Source of the DNA: Emcibacter nanhaiensis | GTDB lineage: Bacteria; Pseudomonadota; Alphaproteobacteria; Sphingomonadales; Emcibacteraceae | Length of the DNA: 64,000 bases | Assembly (NCBI RefSeq): GCF_006385175.1 | Contig: NZ_VFIY01000015.1 | Coordinates: 64,501-128,500, forward strand | Reading direction: 5' to 3' | Part shown: in pieces, positions 36,711 to 45,544 of the stretch | Layout of the letters: every line of letters begins with the position of its first letter | How positions within the stretch are numbered: the first letter of the stretch is position 1 | Made by a program: the position numbers and the translations under genes | The notes under the pieces: model-generated | What the model saw: the letters and a program-made list of their open reading frames with translations, nothing else | Databases searched by the model: none | What the model was told of the DNA's origin: nothing

Positions 36711-37496
36711 ATGAAGGGACTAGCTGACAAAGTCGCAATCATTACCGGCGGCGCCACCATGATCGGCGCAGCGGTGGCCAAGGCCTTTGTGGAGGCCGGC
36801 GCCAAGGCGGTCATGGCGGATATCAATGAAGAAGGCGGCCGGGCCGCCGCACAGGATATCGGGGCAGGGTCTTTATTCCTGAAAACAGATGTAACCTCCG
36901 ACGAAGATCTGAAGGCCTGTGTGGATTTTGCGGTCGAAAAATTCGGCCGGCTCGATTTTATCGTCAATGCGGCGGCGACCTATGAAGATGAAGGCATGAG
37001 CAGCACGAGGGAACAGTTCCTCAACGCCCTCAATGTCAATGTGGCCGGCGGCTTCATGCTGGTGCAGTTCGCCCGCGAGCATCTGAAAAAGAACAAGGGC
37101 GCCGTGGTCAACTTCGGTTCCATCAGCGCCAAGGTGGCCCAGCCGGGCCGTTGTCTCTATCCCATGAGCAAGGGCGCCATTCACCAGCTGACCCGCAACG
37201 AGGCCCTGCTTCTGTCCGAGGACGGCATTCGCGTCAATACGGTTTCCCCGGGCTGGACCTGGTCTTCGATTATCTCCGGCATCGTCGGCGGGGATCGGGC
37301 CCTGGTGGACAAGGCGGCGGCGCCGTTTCATATGCCGGGCCGCATCGGCAATCCGGAAGAGGTGGCCGACGCGGTCCTGTTCCTCTGTTCCGACCAGGCC
37401 AGTTTTATCACCGGCGCCGACCTGCCGGTGGACGGCGGTTATACCGCCCTTGGTCCGGAACAGCAGACCGACGCCCTGGCGGCGCTCGCAAACTGA
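36711..37496 (+). CDS. Short-chain dehydrogenase/reductase
   Basis: 261-residue classical SDR. Cofactor motif ITGGATMIGAAVA, NAAA at 86-89, and catalytic Y150-P-M-S-K154 with Ser138. ATG 36711 follows AAGGGA. It leads an operon with a StyA-like monooxygenase 38 bp downstream and a StyB-like reductase, so it probably oxidises or reduces the product or substrate of that monooxygenase, such as an alcohol or aldehyde. The substrate is not visible. Confidence 0.88.
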   Translation: MKGLADKVAIITGGATMIGAAVAKAFVEAGAKAVMADINEEGGRAAAQDIGAGSLFLKTDVTSDEDLKACVDFAVEKFGRLDFIVNAAATYEDEGMSSTREQFLNALNVNVAGGFMLVQFAREHLKKNKGAVVNFGSISAKVAQPGRCLYPMSKGAIHQLTRNEALLLSEDGIRVNTVSPGWTWSSIISGIVGGDRALVDKAAAPFHMPGRIGNPEEVADAVLFLCSDQASFITGADLPVDGGYTALGPEQQTDALAALAN

Positions 37497-37534
37497 ACCG
37501 GCAAATTGAGTTTCAAGATATAGGTGAGTAGATT

Positions 37535-38767
37535 ATGAGAAAAATTACCATCATTGGCGCCGGCCAGTCCGGCCTTCTCCTGGGGATCGGCCTGAAGAAA
37601 AAAGGCTATGACGTCACTATCGTCACCAACCGGACCGGGGATGAAGTGCGCAAGGGCAAGGTTCTGTCCAGCCAAGCCATGTTTAATATGTCGCTGGATA
37701 TTGAGCGAGAACTGGGCCTCAATTTCTGGGAAAATACCTGTCCGCATATCGACGGTATCAGCGTTTCCGTGGCCGGCCCTGACGGCAACAAAGCCATCGA
37801 CTGGGCGGCGCGGCTCGAGACCGGCTATGCCAATTCCGTCGACCAGCGGGTCAAGATGCCGGCCTGGATGGACGAGTTCGAAAAGATCGGCGGCAAGCTG
37901 ATCATCGAGGATGTGAGCCTCGAGGGCCTGGAAGATTATGCGGCAGCCGCGGATCTGGTGCTGGTAGCGTCCGGCAAGGGCGACATCGGCAGGATGTTCG
38001 AGCGGGATGCGGAAAAAAGCACCTTCGATAAACCCATGCGCGCGCTGGGCCTGACCTATGTGAAGAATATGGTGCCGCGCGACGAGTTCAGCGCCGTTTG
38101 TTTCAATATTATTCCCGGCGTCGGGGAATATTTCGTCTTCCCGGCTCTGACCACTTCCGGCCCCTGCGAGATTATGGTGTTCGAGGGCATCCCCGGCGGC
38201 GAAATGGACTGCTGGCGGGACGTCGAGAGCCCGGAACAGCATCTGGAAGTGAGCAAGGGCATTCTGGACAAATTCCTGCCCTGGGAAGCCGAGCGGTGCG
38301 GCGCTATCGAACTGACCGATGACAACGGCATCCTGGCGGGTCGCTTCCCGCCGACCATCCGCAAACCGGTCGGCAGGCTGCCGTCCGGGGCGATCGTGAT
38401 GGGGATGGCCGATGCCGTGTGCCTCAATGATCCGATCACCGGCCAGGGCTCCAACAACGCCACCAAATGTGCCAAGGTCATCTTCGACGCCATTCTCGCC
38501 CAGGAGGACCGCGCCTTTGACGCCGCCTGGATGAACGATACCTTCAACACCTTCTGGGATTACGCCGAATATGTGGTCAACTGGACCAACGCCATGCTGC
38601 TGCCGCCGCCGGAACATGTCCTGAACCTGTTCGGCGCCGCCCAGGTCAGTCCGGAACTGGCGACCAAGATTGTCGACGGGTTCAATGATCCGCGCGATTT
38701 TTATCCCTGGTTTATGGAAGAGGCCGCCGCCAACGATTATCTGGCGAGCCTGAAGAAAACTGCCTGA
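37535..38767 (+). CDS. StyA-like FAD-dependent monooxygenase (two-component, group E type)
   Basis: 410 residues, the length of styrene monooxygenase StyA (about 415), with the FAD fold at the start (ITIIGAGQSGLLLGIGLKKKG) and the StyA-family active-site segment LNDPITGQGSNNATKCA near residue 305, matching DPVLGQGAN in StyA. Electrons come from a separate flavin reductase, encoded next door. Such enzymes epoxidise styrene- or indole-type alkenes or oxidise sulfides. No styrene-oxide isomerase or phenylacetaldehyde dehydrogenase is adjacent, so the natural substrate is probably something else delivered by this module. Confidence 0.87.
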   Translation: MRKITIIGAGQSGLLLGIGLKKKGYDVTIVTNRTGDEVRKGKVLSSQAMFNMSLDIERELGLNFWENTCPHIDGISVSVAGPDGNKAIDWAARLETGYANSVDQRVKMPAWMDEFEKIGGKLIIEDVSLEGLEDYAAAADLVLVASGKGDIGRMFERDAEKSTFDKPMRALGLTYVKNMVPRDEFSAVCFNIIPGVGEYFVFPALTTSGPCEIMVFEGIPGGEMDCWRDVESPEQHLEVSKGILDKFLPWEAERCGAIELTDDNGILAGRFPPTIRKPVGRLPSGAIVMGMADAVCLNDPITGQGSNNATKCAKVIFDAILAQEDRAFDAAWMNDTFNTFWDYAEYVVNWTNAMLLPPPEHVLNLFGAAQVSPELATKIVDGFNDPRDFYPWFMEEAAANDYLASLKKTA

Positions 38768-38792
38768 GGGCTGGAAAATGCAGGAGGGTTCC

Positions 38793-39275
38793 ATGACAGA
38801 ACTGCAGAGAGGGGATGCTTTCCGCCAGGCCATGCGACGCATGGCGGCCAGTGTTTCCATTGTCACGGCGGCCAACGGCGAGGAGATGGCGGGCGCCACC
38901 GTCAGTTCCGTGGTCTCGGTCAGTTTCGACCCCCTGTCCCTGCTGGTCTGCATTCACAAGGGTTCCCGCTTCTATGACATGATCGTGGACCGGGACCGCT
39001 TTTGTATCAACCTGCTCGATCGCAGCCAGGAGGATATCTCGGATAAATTCAGCCGCCCGGCGTCAGAGGAAAATCTGTTTGGCAACGGCAGCTGGCGCGA
39101 TCGTGAAGGAATGCCCTGGCTTGAAGGGGCGCAGGCCAATTTTTTCCTCGACAAGCGGCAGACCTGCCACTTTGGCACCCATGCCATCATCATCGGTGAG
39201 GTGCGGGATATTTTCTATGCTGAGGATGTCTCGCCGCTCATCTACCTGAACGGCGCCTATACCGGCGCCGCATAA
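38793..39275 (+). CDS. Flavin reductase, StyB/HpaC-like
   Basis: 160 residues from ATG 38793, preceded by AGGAGG; an ATG at 38778 would place that ribosome site inside the gene. Flavin-reductase fold: FRQAMRRMAASVSIVTAANGEEMAGATVSSVVSVSFDPLSLLVCI, then FCINLLDRSQEDISDKFS, ending LIYLNGAYTGAA. It supplies reduced FAD to the adjacent StyA-like oxygenase. Last gene of its operon, followed by a terminator. Confidence 0.92.
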   Translation: MTELQRGDAFRQAMRRMAASVSIVTAANGEEMAGATVSSVVSVSFDPLSLLVCIHKGSRFYDMIVDRDRFCINLLDRSQEDISDKFSRPASEENLFGNGSWRDREGMPWLEGAQANFFLDKRQTCHFGTHAIIIGEVRDIFYAEDVSPLIYLNGAYTGAA

Positions 39276-39303
39276 ACCTTCCTTTTTTCACTGTACCTGG
39301 CTC

Positions 39304-39334
39304 GGGGGTCTGTTTCGGCAGACTCCCTTTTTTT
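39304..39334 (+). terminator. Terminator after the StyA/StyB-like operon
   Basis: GGGGGTCTG-TTTCGG-CAGACTCCC (one wobble) followed by seven T. Confidence 0.88.
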
Positions 39335-39360
39335 CGTTTTTGGAAAATAGATGCACCTGC

Positions 39361-39377
39361 TGGATAGCTGATATCCA
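39361..39377 (+). promoter_or_regulatory. Candidate operator TGGATAG-type palindrome, copy 1
   Basis: TGGATAGCTGATATCCA, core of a longer perfect inverted repeat GCTGGATA-N5-TATCCAGC (39359-39379), 132 bp before the MFS start. 15 of 17 bases recur upstream of the FAH hydrolase gene at 59124. Confidence 0.6.
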
Positions 39378-39510
39378 GCAAAAGAGATTGATTCCCGGCC
39401 CTCCAGCTCGCAAGGTGGAAACTACCTGCCCGGACGCTTCCCGGGCGGCAACAATATGGTATGCTGTCGGCAATGGGAGTAGTCGGGGCGTATAGGGAGA
39501 ATTTTTGCAC

Positions 39511-40728
39511 ATGAATGCATCAGTTGACCAACGACAGCCGGGTATGGCCACGGGCCTGTCTTTGCTTGTTCCGATTACACTTTCCACCATGGCCATCGTG
39601 CTGTTGGCGCCGATTCTGCCGCAATTGCAGGCGGAATTCAAAGACGTTCCCAATGCCGACTATCTGGTGCCGGTGATTTTGACTCTGCCGGCGCTGTGTG
39701 TGGCAATATTTTCGCCCATAGCCGGCATTTTCGGTGACTATTTCGGCCGTCGGCGGCTGTTGCTCTGGTCGCTTGCCTTATACGGTGTTGTGGGACCGCT
39801 CCCGATCTTCCTTAACGATATCAAGCTGATCCTGATGTCTCGTGTTGTCGTGGGGATCACGGAAGCGCTGATCATGACCCTGACCACCACCCTGATCGCC
39901 GACTATTACCGTGGCGAGGTGCGCAACAAATGGCTGGCGGCGCAGACGGCAACCGCATCACTGTCGGCGCTGCTGTTTTTCAATATCGGCGGCCTGCTCG
40001 GCACTTTCGGCTGGCGCATGCCCTTCTGGGTCTATACGTCCTCCTTCGTCATGCTGATCGCGGTGCTGATCTTTACCTGGGAGCCGGAACAAAGGACTGA
40101 GGAAGGTGGCAAGGAGCACGCAGCTCACAGCATGAGCTGGGCTTCTTTCCCCTGGCTGAAAATGGGTGGGATCATCATGGTGACCATCTTCGCCTCGGTG
40201 CTCTTTTATACGGTGCAGATCCAGGCCGCCCCGGGACTGGTGGCGCACGGCCTGAGCGACAGTGCAAGAATCGGCTTTCTCACCTCCGTGGCCAGTTTGG
40301 GCGTGCCCTTCGGCACATTCGTCTACAGCCGCATTAACAAGTTGCCGGTGGGGGGATTGCTGTTCATGGAATTTTTCATTCTCGGTGTCGGCTTTTTCAT
40401 GATGTCCCGGGCGGAGAACTCCACCTGGTTCCTGGTCGGCTGCGGCCTGAACCAGATCGGCGCCGGTATGATCCTGCCGACCCTGCTGGTCTGGGCGGTG
40501 AGCCAGCTGGCTTTTGAGGTGCGGGCCCGCGGCGCAGGTATCTGGCAGTCGGCTTTCGCGCTGGGCCAGTTCCTGAGCCCTATCGTGGTGACATTCATTT
40601 CGCTCAGGGTTGGCGGATTGCTGCCCTCTTTTCAATATCTTGGGGTTGGCGGTCTGGTCGCGGCGGTGTGTGCCATGGTCATGTTGATCAATAGCAAGCG
40701 GCAGGCCACTGCAAAGGAAATAGCATGA
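39511..40728 (+). CDS. MFS transporter
   Basis: About 405 residues, twelve predicted membrane helices; TM2-3 loop FGDYFGRRRLLLWS. The start could be ATG 39511 or TTG 39505; AGGGAGA lies just upstream and would suit either. The last four bases overlap the following SDR gene (ATGA). It heads a rightward run of SDR, TonB receptor and sulfatase, so it likely takes a periplasmic catabolite into the cytoplasm or exports one. Substrate class unassigned. Confidence 0.88.
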   Translation: MNASVDQRQPGMATGLSLLVPITLSTMAIVLLAPILPQLQAEFKDVPNADYLVPVILTLPALCVAIFSPIAGIFGDYFGRRRLLLWSLALYGVVGPLPIFLNDIKLILMSRVVVGITEALIMTLTTTLIADYYRGEVRNKWLAAQTATASLSALLFFNIGGLLGTFGWRMPFWVYTSSFVMLIAVLIFTWEPEQRTEEGGKEHAAHSMSWASFPWLKMGGIIMVTIFASVLFYTVQIQAAPGLVAHGLSDSARIGFLTSVASLGVPFGTFVYSRINKLPVGGLLFMEFFILGVGFFMMSRAENSTWFLVGCGLNQIGAGMILPTLLVWAVSQLAFEVRARGAGIWQSAFALGQFLSPIVVTFISLRVGGLLPSFQYLGVGGLVAAVCAMVMLINSKRQATAKEIA

Positions 40729-41504
40729 CAGAACACACTCAGGACAAGCCCCGGCTTTACGGAAAAGTGGCGGTGGTCACCGGGATCGGCGCCGGAATCG
40801 GCAAGGGCTGTGCGTTGATGTTCGCCCGCCACGGTGCGACGGTGATCGGTTGCGATATCGACGCGGCAGCGGCCCAGGCGACAGCGGCGGAAGCGCAGGA
40901 AAACGGCTCGTCCATCGAGGTGGTGGCGCCCTGCGACCTGACCCGGGAAAAGGATGTTTACGCCCTGATGGACGGGGTCGGGGAACGGCACGGGGCGATT
41001 CATATCCTGCTCAATGCGGCGGCCATGGCGGTGTTCAAGCCGATCGAGGAAATGACCCTGGACGACTGGCAATTCACCCTCAGGGGCGAACTGGACCTGG
41101 TGTTTCTGGCCTGTAAGGCGGCCTGGCCTCATATGAAAAAGGAAGGTGCCTCCATCATCAATCTGGCGTCCGCAAACGCCTATCTGACGCTGGAAGGATC
41201 GCCCGCCCTGGCGCACTGTGCCGGCAAGGGCGGCGTTCTGGCCATGACCCGGCAACTTGCCGCCGAAGGGGCGCCGCACGGCATTCGCGCCAACTCGATC
41301 TCACCGGGCATGATTGTTACGGCCGCCACCAGTCCGGTGCTGGATCAACCGGGTTTTATCGACAATGTGTTGGCGCACAACATGGTCAAGCGCTTGGGAC
41401 AACCGGAGGACATCGGCTGGGCCGCCACGTTCCTGGCGTCTGATGAGTCTACATTTGTCACGGCGGCGGACCTTTCCGTGGACGGCGGGGCGACGGCTCT
41501 ATAG
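40725..41504 (+). CDS. SDR family protein with His in place of the catalytic Tyr
   Basis: 259 residues with an SDR cofactor site (VVTGIGAGIGKGCALMFARHG) and NAAA motif. In the active-site helix the usual Y-x-x-x-K is H164-C-A-G-K168 (SPALAHCAGKGGVLAMTRQLA); the rest, including RANSISPG, is conserved. It overlaps the MFS gene by ATGA. The substitution suggests altered chemistry (for example lyase or isomerase-like, or a different proton donor) or a subfamily with its own mechanism; it is not random decay because the surroundings are intact. Confidence 0.85.
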   Translation: MTEHTQDKPRLYGKVAVVTGIGAGIGKGCALMFARHGATVIGCDIDAAAAQATAAEAQENGSSIEVVAPCDLTREKDVYALMDGVGERHGAIHILLNAAAMAVFKPIEEMTLDDWQFTLRGELDLVFLACKAAWPHMKKEGASIINLASANAYLTLEGSPALAHCAGKGGVLAMTRQLAAEGAPHGIRANSISPGMIVTAATSPVLDQPGFIDNVLAHNMVKRLGQPEDIGWAATFLASDESTFVTAADLSVDGGATAL

Positions 41505-41594
41505 GGCCGAGAGGCTTTCTTCGATCCTGTGAATAGGACGAATCCACACAATCCGTATGACCTGTGGGGGCCGGCTTGCTACCTTACTTGCGGG

Positions 41595-41636
41595 AGAGGC
41601 CTGCCGGTTCAACCCCAGGGAAACCAGCCGGCAGGC
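41595..41636 (+). other. Hairpin in the leader of the third TonB receptor
   Basis: GCCTGCCGG (41599-41607) pairs with CCGGCAGGC (41628-41636), extendable by AGA/TCT outside. The A/T-rich AACGTTTTAAAAATTTT follows. It may terminate the MFS-SDR transcript or act as an attenuator or stabiliser of the receptor message. Confidence 0.5.
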
Positions 41637-41678
41637 TCTGAACGTTTTAAAAATTTTAAAGTCATTGGGAGGACTTTT

Positions 41679-44120
41679 ATGAAAAAAACACTCAAGTTAA
41701 TGGCTCTGACCGGTGTGTCGATGGCGGTGCTGACCCAGGCCGGCTATGCCGAGGAACAGGCAGAGGGCGAAAATACATTTGCTATTGAGGAGATCGTGAT
41801 TACCGCCCAGCGCAAGGCGGAAAGCCTGCAAGAGGCGTCCATCTCCGTGGATGCGGTGAATGGCGCGAAGCTTCTGAAGAAAGGGATCGCCAACGCCAAG
41901 GATCTGAACAAATCCGTGCCGGCTCTGACGATTGCTGACGGTGGCGGGGCAACCTCTGCCATCTTTATTCGCGGTGTTGGCAACCGGACCACGTCCAGCT
42001 ATATTGATCCGGCCGTTGCCGTCAGTTACGACGGCGTTTATATGGGGCGCGCTTCCGCAGCGGCAGGGTCCGTTTTTTTTGATCTGGAACGTGTCGAGGT
42101 TCTGAAAGGTCCGCAGGGGACGCTTTACGGACGAAATGCGACCGGCGGCGCCATCAATATTCTGCCGGTCAAACCTAGCCTGGATGAAATGAACGGCTTC
42201 CTGACCGCGGGCTACGGAAACTATGATGCTTTCCAGATGCAGGGTGCGATCAACGCCCCGCTCAGCGATACCGTGGCGCTCCGTGTGGCTGGTAACTATT
42301 CCAAGCGCGACGGGTTTAACAAGGATGGCACTTCGGATGAGGATACCCATGGGTTCCGCGCCCAGCTGCTGTTCCAGCCCAATGACAACCTGAGTGTCCG
42401 CATTGGCGCGGACTATACCAAAATCGGCGGTGTCGGCCCGGGGTCCACGTATGAGGGCAACTATTCCTCCGATGGGGAGGGCGGCTACACGCTGGTGCCG
42501 TCAGGCCTGGATATTGACGAGGGTATGAATACCGAGGCGGGCAATGCCTATCGCAATACTTTGCTTGGCGCGCCGGCTTTTGACTTTTTCAACGATATTC
42601 AGGACGACTGGTATCAGGACAATAAATATTATGGCGTAAATGCGGAAATCAATTACACCATCGACGGGGGGACCTTTACCATTATCCCCGCATGGCGCCG
42701 GGTGGACCAGGACAGCAAGTGGGGGCTTCCTTCCTTTAACAGCGGCTGGATTCAGGAGCGTGACGAACAGTATAGCGTCGAGGCCCGCTTCACCAGCGAC
42801 AGTGAAGGCCCGCTGAACTATATTGTCGGCGGTTACTTTTTCAATGAAGAAGTGGAAGGCAATAATACCTTTAACCAGGAATTTGTGCTGCCGTTGCAGG
42901 AATATCTGCAGGAAACCACGGCATGGGCGGCTTTCGGTCAGTTGACCTATGACGTTACCGATACTTTCCGGGTGATCGGCGGTATTCGCTATACCGACGA
43001 CAAGAAAGACTTTGACGGCCTGATCGAAAACTTCATTACCTTCTGCGGCGGTCTGCCGCCGAGCAATGTTGTGCCGCCGGCCTCTTTCGCCACCTGCGCC
43101 GGCAATATGCCGCATTATCCGACCCTGGATAATCCGCAGCAGGCTTTCGACTGGCTGCATGCCAACGGCTGGGTTGATCCGGCGATTACCTATACGCCGG
43201 GGTCTGTCCAAGTGCTTCCGTTGCTGAACGGGGCGGGGACGATCCTGAAAACCTATGAACCGGTGAACGATACCTACAACAATACCAAGGTGACCTGGCG
43301 CGCGGCCATGGAATGGGATGTGTCCGATGATTCCATGCTTTATGCGAGCTTTGAAACCGGGTACCGTTCCGGCGGTTTCCAGCTGGCGGAGGGCATTCCA
43401 ACCTATGAGCCTGAATATATCGACGCCTGGACCATCGGGTCCAAGAACCGGTTTCTTGACGGGCGCCTGCAGCTCAATGCGGAACTTTTCTGGTGGGACT
43501 ACAAGGATCAGCAGATCACCTATTTCACCATTTCCAACAGCGCTCTGGTCAGTCTGACCGACAACGTGGGGCAGGCCACCAGCAAAGGGGCTGACATCGA
43601 CCTGATCTGGGCGGCGACAGAAAACACAATCATCAACGCCAAGGTCCAGTACCTTGATGCCACCTATGATGATCTTCATTTCTTCACCGCATCGCCCCGC
43701 GACAATATCAATTGTCCCTACACCTATACCGGCGAAATCGCGGATGGGGCAGAGATCAAGGACTTTGACTGTTCCGGCAACCAGGCGATCTATTCTCCGA
43801 AATGGTCCATCAACCTGGGCATCGAGCAGACATTCCCGATCGGTGACTATAACCTGATTGCATCGGTCGACACGCGCTGGCGGGATGATCAGTGGGGCGG
43901 GTTCGAACAGATTGAGCATGAGTTCATCGAGGCCCATTTCGTGACGAGTGCCGACCTGACTTTTGAACCGGTTGACGGAAAATGGTCCGTGACGGCCTAT
44001 ATCCACAACATCGAGGACACGCGCCATCGCGCCACAACCCAGGCGGCGCCGACCGGCCAGGCTGTGACCGTCTTCGGCGCGCCGATGACCTATGGAGTAC
44101 GCCTGAGCGCCAACTTCTGA
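41679..44120 (+). CDS. TonB-dependent outer-membrane receptor
   Basis: 813 residues from ATG 41679 (MKKTLKL), preceded by GGGAGGAC; a frame reaching back to 41529 is not coding. Signal peptide LMALTGVSMAVLTQAGYAEE, TonB-box-like IEEIVITAQRKAES, plug with FFDLERVEVLKGPQGTLYGRNATGGAINIL, barrel ending MTYGVRLSANF. The sulfatase gene follows after 21 bp, so uptake of a sulfated or sulfate-ester-linked compound is suggested. Confidence 0.94.
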   Translation: MKKTLKLMALTGVSMAVLTQAGYAEEQAEGENTFAIEEIVITAQRKAESLQEASISVDAVNGAKLLKKGIANAKDLNKSVPALTIADGGGATSAIFIRGVGNRTTSSYIDPAVAVSYDGVYMGRASAAAGSVFFDLERVEVLKGPQGTLYGRNATGGAINILPVKPSLDEMNGFLTAGYGNYDAFQMQGAINAPLSDTVALRVAGNYSKRDGFNKDGTSDEDTHGFRAQLLFQPNDNLSVRIGADYTKIGGVGPGSTYEGNYSSDGEGGYTLVPSGLDIDEGMNTEAGNAYRNTLLGAPAFDFFNDIQDDWYQDNKYYGVNAEINYTIDGGTFTIIPAWRRVDQDSKWGLPSFNSGWIQERDEQYSVEARFTSDSEGPLNYIVGGYFFNEEVEGNNTFNQEFVLPLQEYLQETTAWAAFGQLTYDVTDTFRVIGGIRYTDDKKDFDGLIENFITFCGGLPPSNVVPPASFATCAGNMPHYPTLDNPQQAFDWLHANGWVDPAITYTPGSVQVLPLLNGAGTILKTYEPVNDTYNNTKVTWRAAMEWDVSDDSMLYASFETGYRSGGFQLAEGIPTYEPEYIDAWTIGSKNRFLDGRLQLNAELFWWDYKDQQITYFTISNSALVSLTDNVGQATSKGADIDLIWAATENTIINAKVQYLDATYDDLHFFTASPRDNINCPYTYTGEIADGAEIKDFDCSGNQAIYSPKWSINLGIEQTFPIGDYNLIASVDTRWRDDQWGGFEQIEHEFIEAHFVTSADLTFEPVDGKWSVTAYIHNIEDTRHRATTQAAPTGQAVTVFGAPMTYGVRLSANF

Positions 44121-44141
44121 TCTGATTTGGGGAGGACACCG

Positions 44142-45533
44142 ATGGCTGTCAAAGCGACAAGGCGAGAATTTATTGCCGCTGCCGCAGCCGCCGGTGTCCT
44201 TTCCTCTACCTCCTTCGCCAAATCCGGCAAAGCCGACGCACCACCCAACATTATTTTCATCATGGCGGATGATATCGGCTATGCCGATGTCGGCGTATAC
44301 GGCCAGCGCCATATCGGCACCCCCAATATTGACAAACTGGCCCGCGACGGCCTGATGCTAACGCAGGGATATGCCAATTCCAGCATCTGTTCACCGACCC
44401 GGACCGCACTGGCCACCGGCTGCTACCAGCAGCGCTTTGTCATTGGCCTGGAGGAACCGGTGGGCCGCGATGCGCCTGAGGATATCGGCCTGCCGCTGGA
44501 GCAGCCGACCATTGCCTCGGTGCTGAAAAAACAGGGCTATCATACGGCGCTGGTGGGGAAGTGGCATCTTGGCGACACCCCGTGGCATGGCCCTCTGCAG
44601 CATGGTTATGATCATTTCTTCGGCATCCAGAAGGGGGCCGCGGACTATTTCCGCCACCGGGTCGAATTCGACAGGGACGCGCCGGGCGATGGTCTTTACC
44701 TGGACAATGAGCCGGTTGAACGGCAGGGCTATCTGACGAAACTTTTTGCCGACGAGACCATCGATATCATTCGCAAGTCCGGCGGCAAAACTCCTTTTTT
44801 CATCAGCCTTCATTTCAACGCGCCGCACTGGCCGTGGGAAGGACCCCATGACGAGGAAGTGTCCGGCAAGCTCAAATCCATTTTTCATATGGACGGCGGC
44901 ACGCTGGAAACCTATGCGGAAATGGTCCGCAGCATGGATTCAAACATCGGCCGGGTGCTTGCCACACTGGACGAACTGAATATTGCCGACAATACCATCG
45001 TCATTTTTACCAGCGATAACGGCGGCGAGCGTTTTTCCGATACCTGGCCCTTTGTCGGGGTCAAGGGCGAACTGCTGGAAGGCGGCATCCGGGTGCCGTT
45101 GACCATACGCTGGCCGGCGCGGATCAAGCCGGGTTCATTGTCGGACCAAGTGATGACATCGATGGATTTTGCCCCGACCCTGCTCAAGGCGGCCGGCGGC
45201 ACCCCGGCGAACTATAGTTTTGACGGTATGGATCTGTTGCCGGTGTTGCTGGGCGAGGAAAAACCTCGGGAACGGACCCTCTTTTGGCGTTTCAAGGCCA
45301 ACGAGCAGGCCGCCGTGCGCCAGGGCGAGTGGAAATATCTCAAGATGGCGGACCAGGAGCATCTGTTCAATGTGGTCCGCGATCCCCGCGAACGGGCCGA
45401 GCTGAAGCACAGGCATCCGGAAAAATTCGCCGAACTCAAGGCCCTGCATGCCAAATGGAACAAGGGCATGCTGCCCTATCCGGACAGTAGTTTTTCTGAA
45501 GACGTGCATCGGTCCTACTCAGACCGCTATTAG
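44142..45533 (+). CDS. Sulfatase (arylsulfatase type), Tat-exported
   Basis: 463 residues from ATG 44142 after GGGGAGGACA. A twin-arginine leader (ATRREFIAAAAAAGVL) predicts export of a folded enzyme. The formylglycine motif is C83-S-P-T-R87, which needs a Cys-type maturase not seen here. Metal-binding Asp43/Asp44 (IFIMADDIGYADVGVYG) and later FTSDNGGE complete the site. Homologues hydrolyse aryl or carbohydrate sulfate esters. Paired with the TonB receptor 21 bp upstream; convergent with the LacI gene. The released sulfate could be one reason for a SulP transporter in the region, but that link is weak. Confidence 0.93.
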   Translation: MAVKATRREFIAAAAAAGVLSSTSFAKSGKADAPPNIIFIMADDIGYADVGVYGQRHIGTPNIDKLARDGLMLTQGYANSSICSPTRTALATGCYQQRFVIGLEEPVGRDAPEDIGLPLEQPTIASVLKKQGYHTALVGKWHLGDTPWHGPLQHGYDHFFGIQKGAADYFRHRVEFDRDAPGDGLYLDNEPVERQGYLTKLFADETIDIIRKSGGKTPFFISLHFNAPHWPWEGPHDEEVSGKLKSIFHMDGGTLETYAEMVRSMDSNIGRVLATLDELNIADNTIVIFTSDNGGERFSDTWPFVGVKGELLEGGIRVPLTIRWPARIKPGSLSDQVMTSMDFAPTLLKAAGGTPANYSFDGMDLLPVLLGEEKPRERTLFWRFKANEQAAVRQGEWKYLKMADQEHLFNVVRDPRERAELKHRHPEKFAELKALHAKWNKGMLPYPDSSFSEDVHRSYSDRY

Positions 45534-45544
45534 CTTTTTGACAC

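Noticed and set aside
37439-38953. 504-codon antisense frame across the StyA-like gene
   Set aside because: Overlaps three plus-strand genes with clear motifs and has no domain of its own.
42501-44312. 603-codon open frame opposite the third TonB receptor
   Set aside because: No recognisable domain and no ribosome site; the receptor on the plus strand has full plug and barrel motifs.
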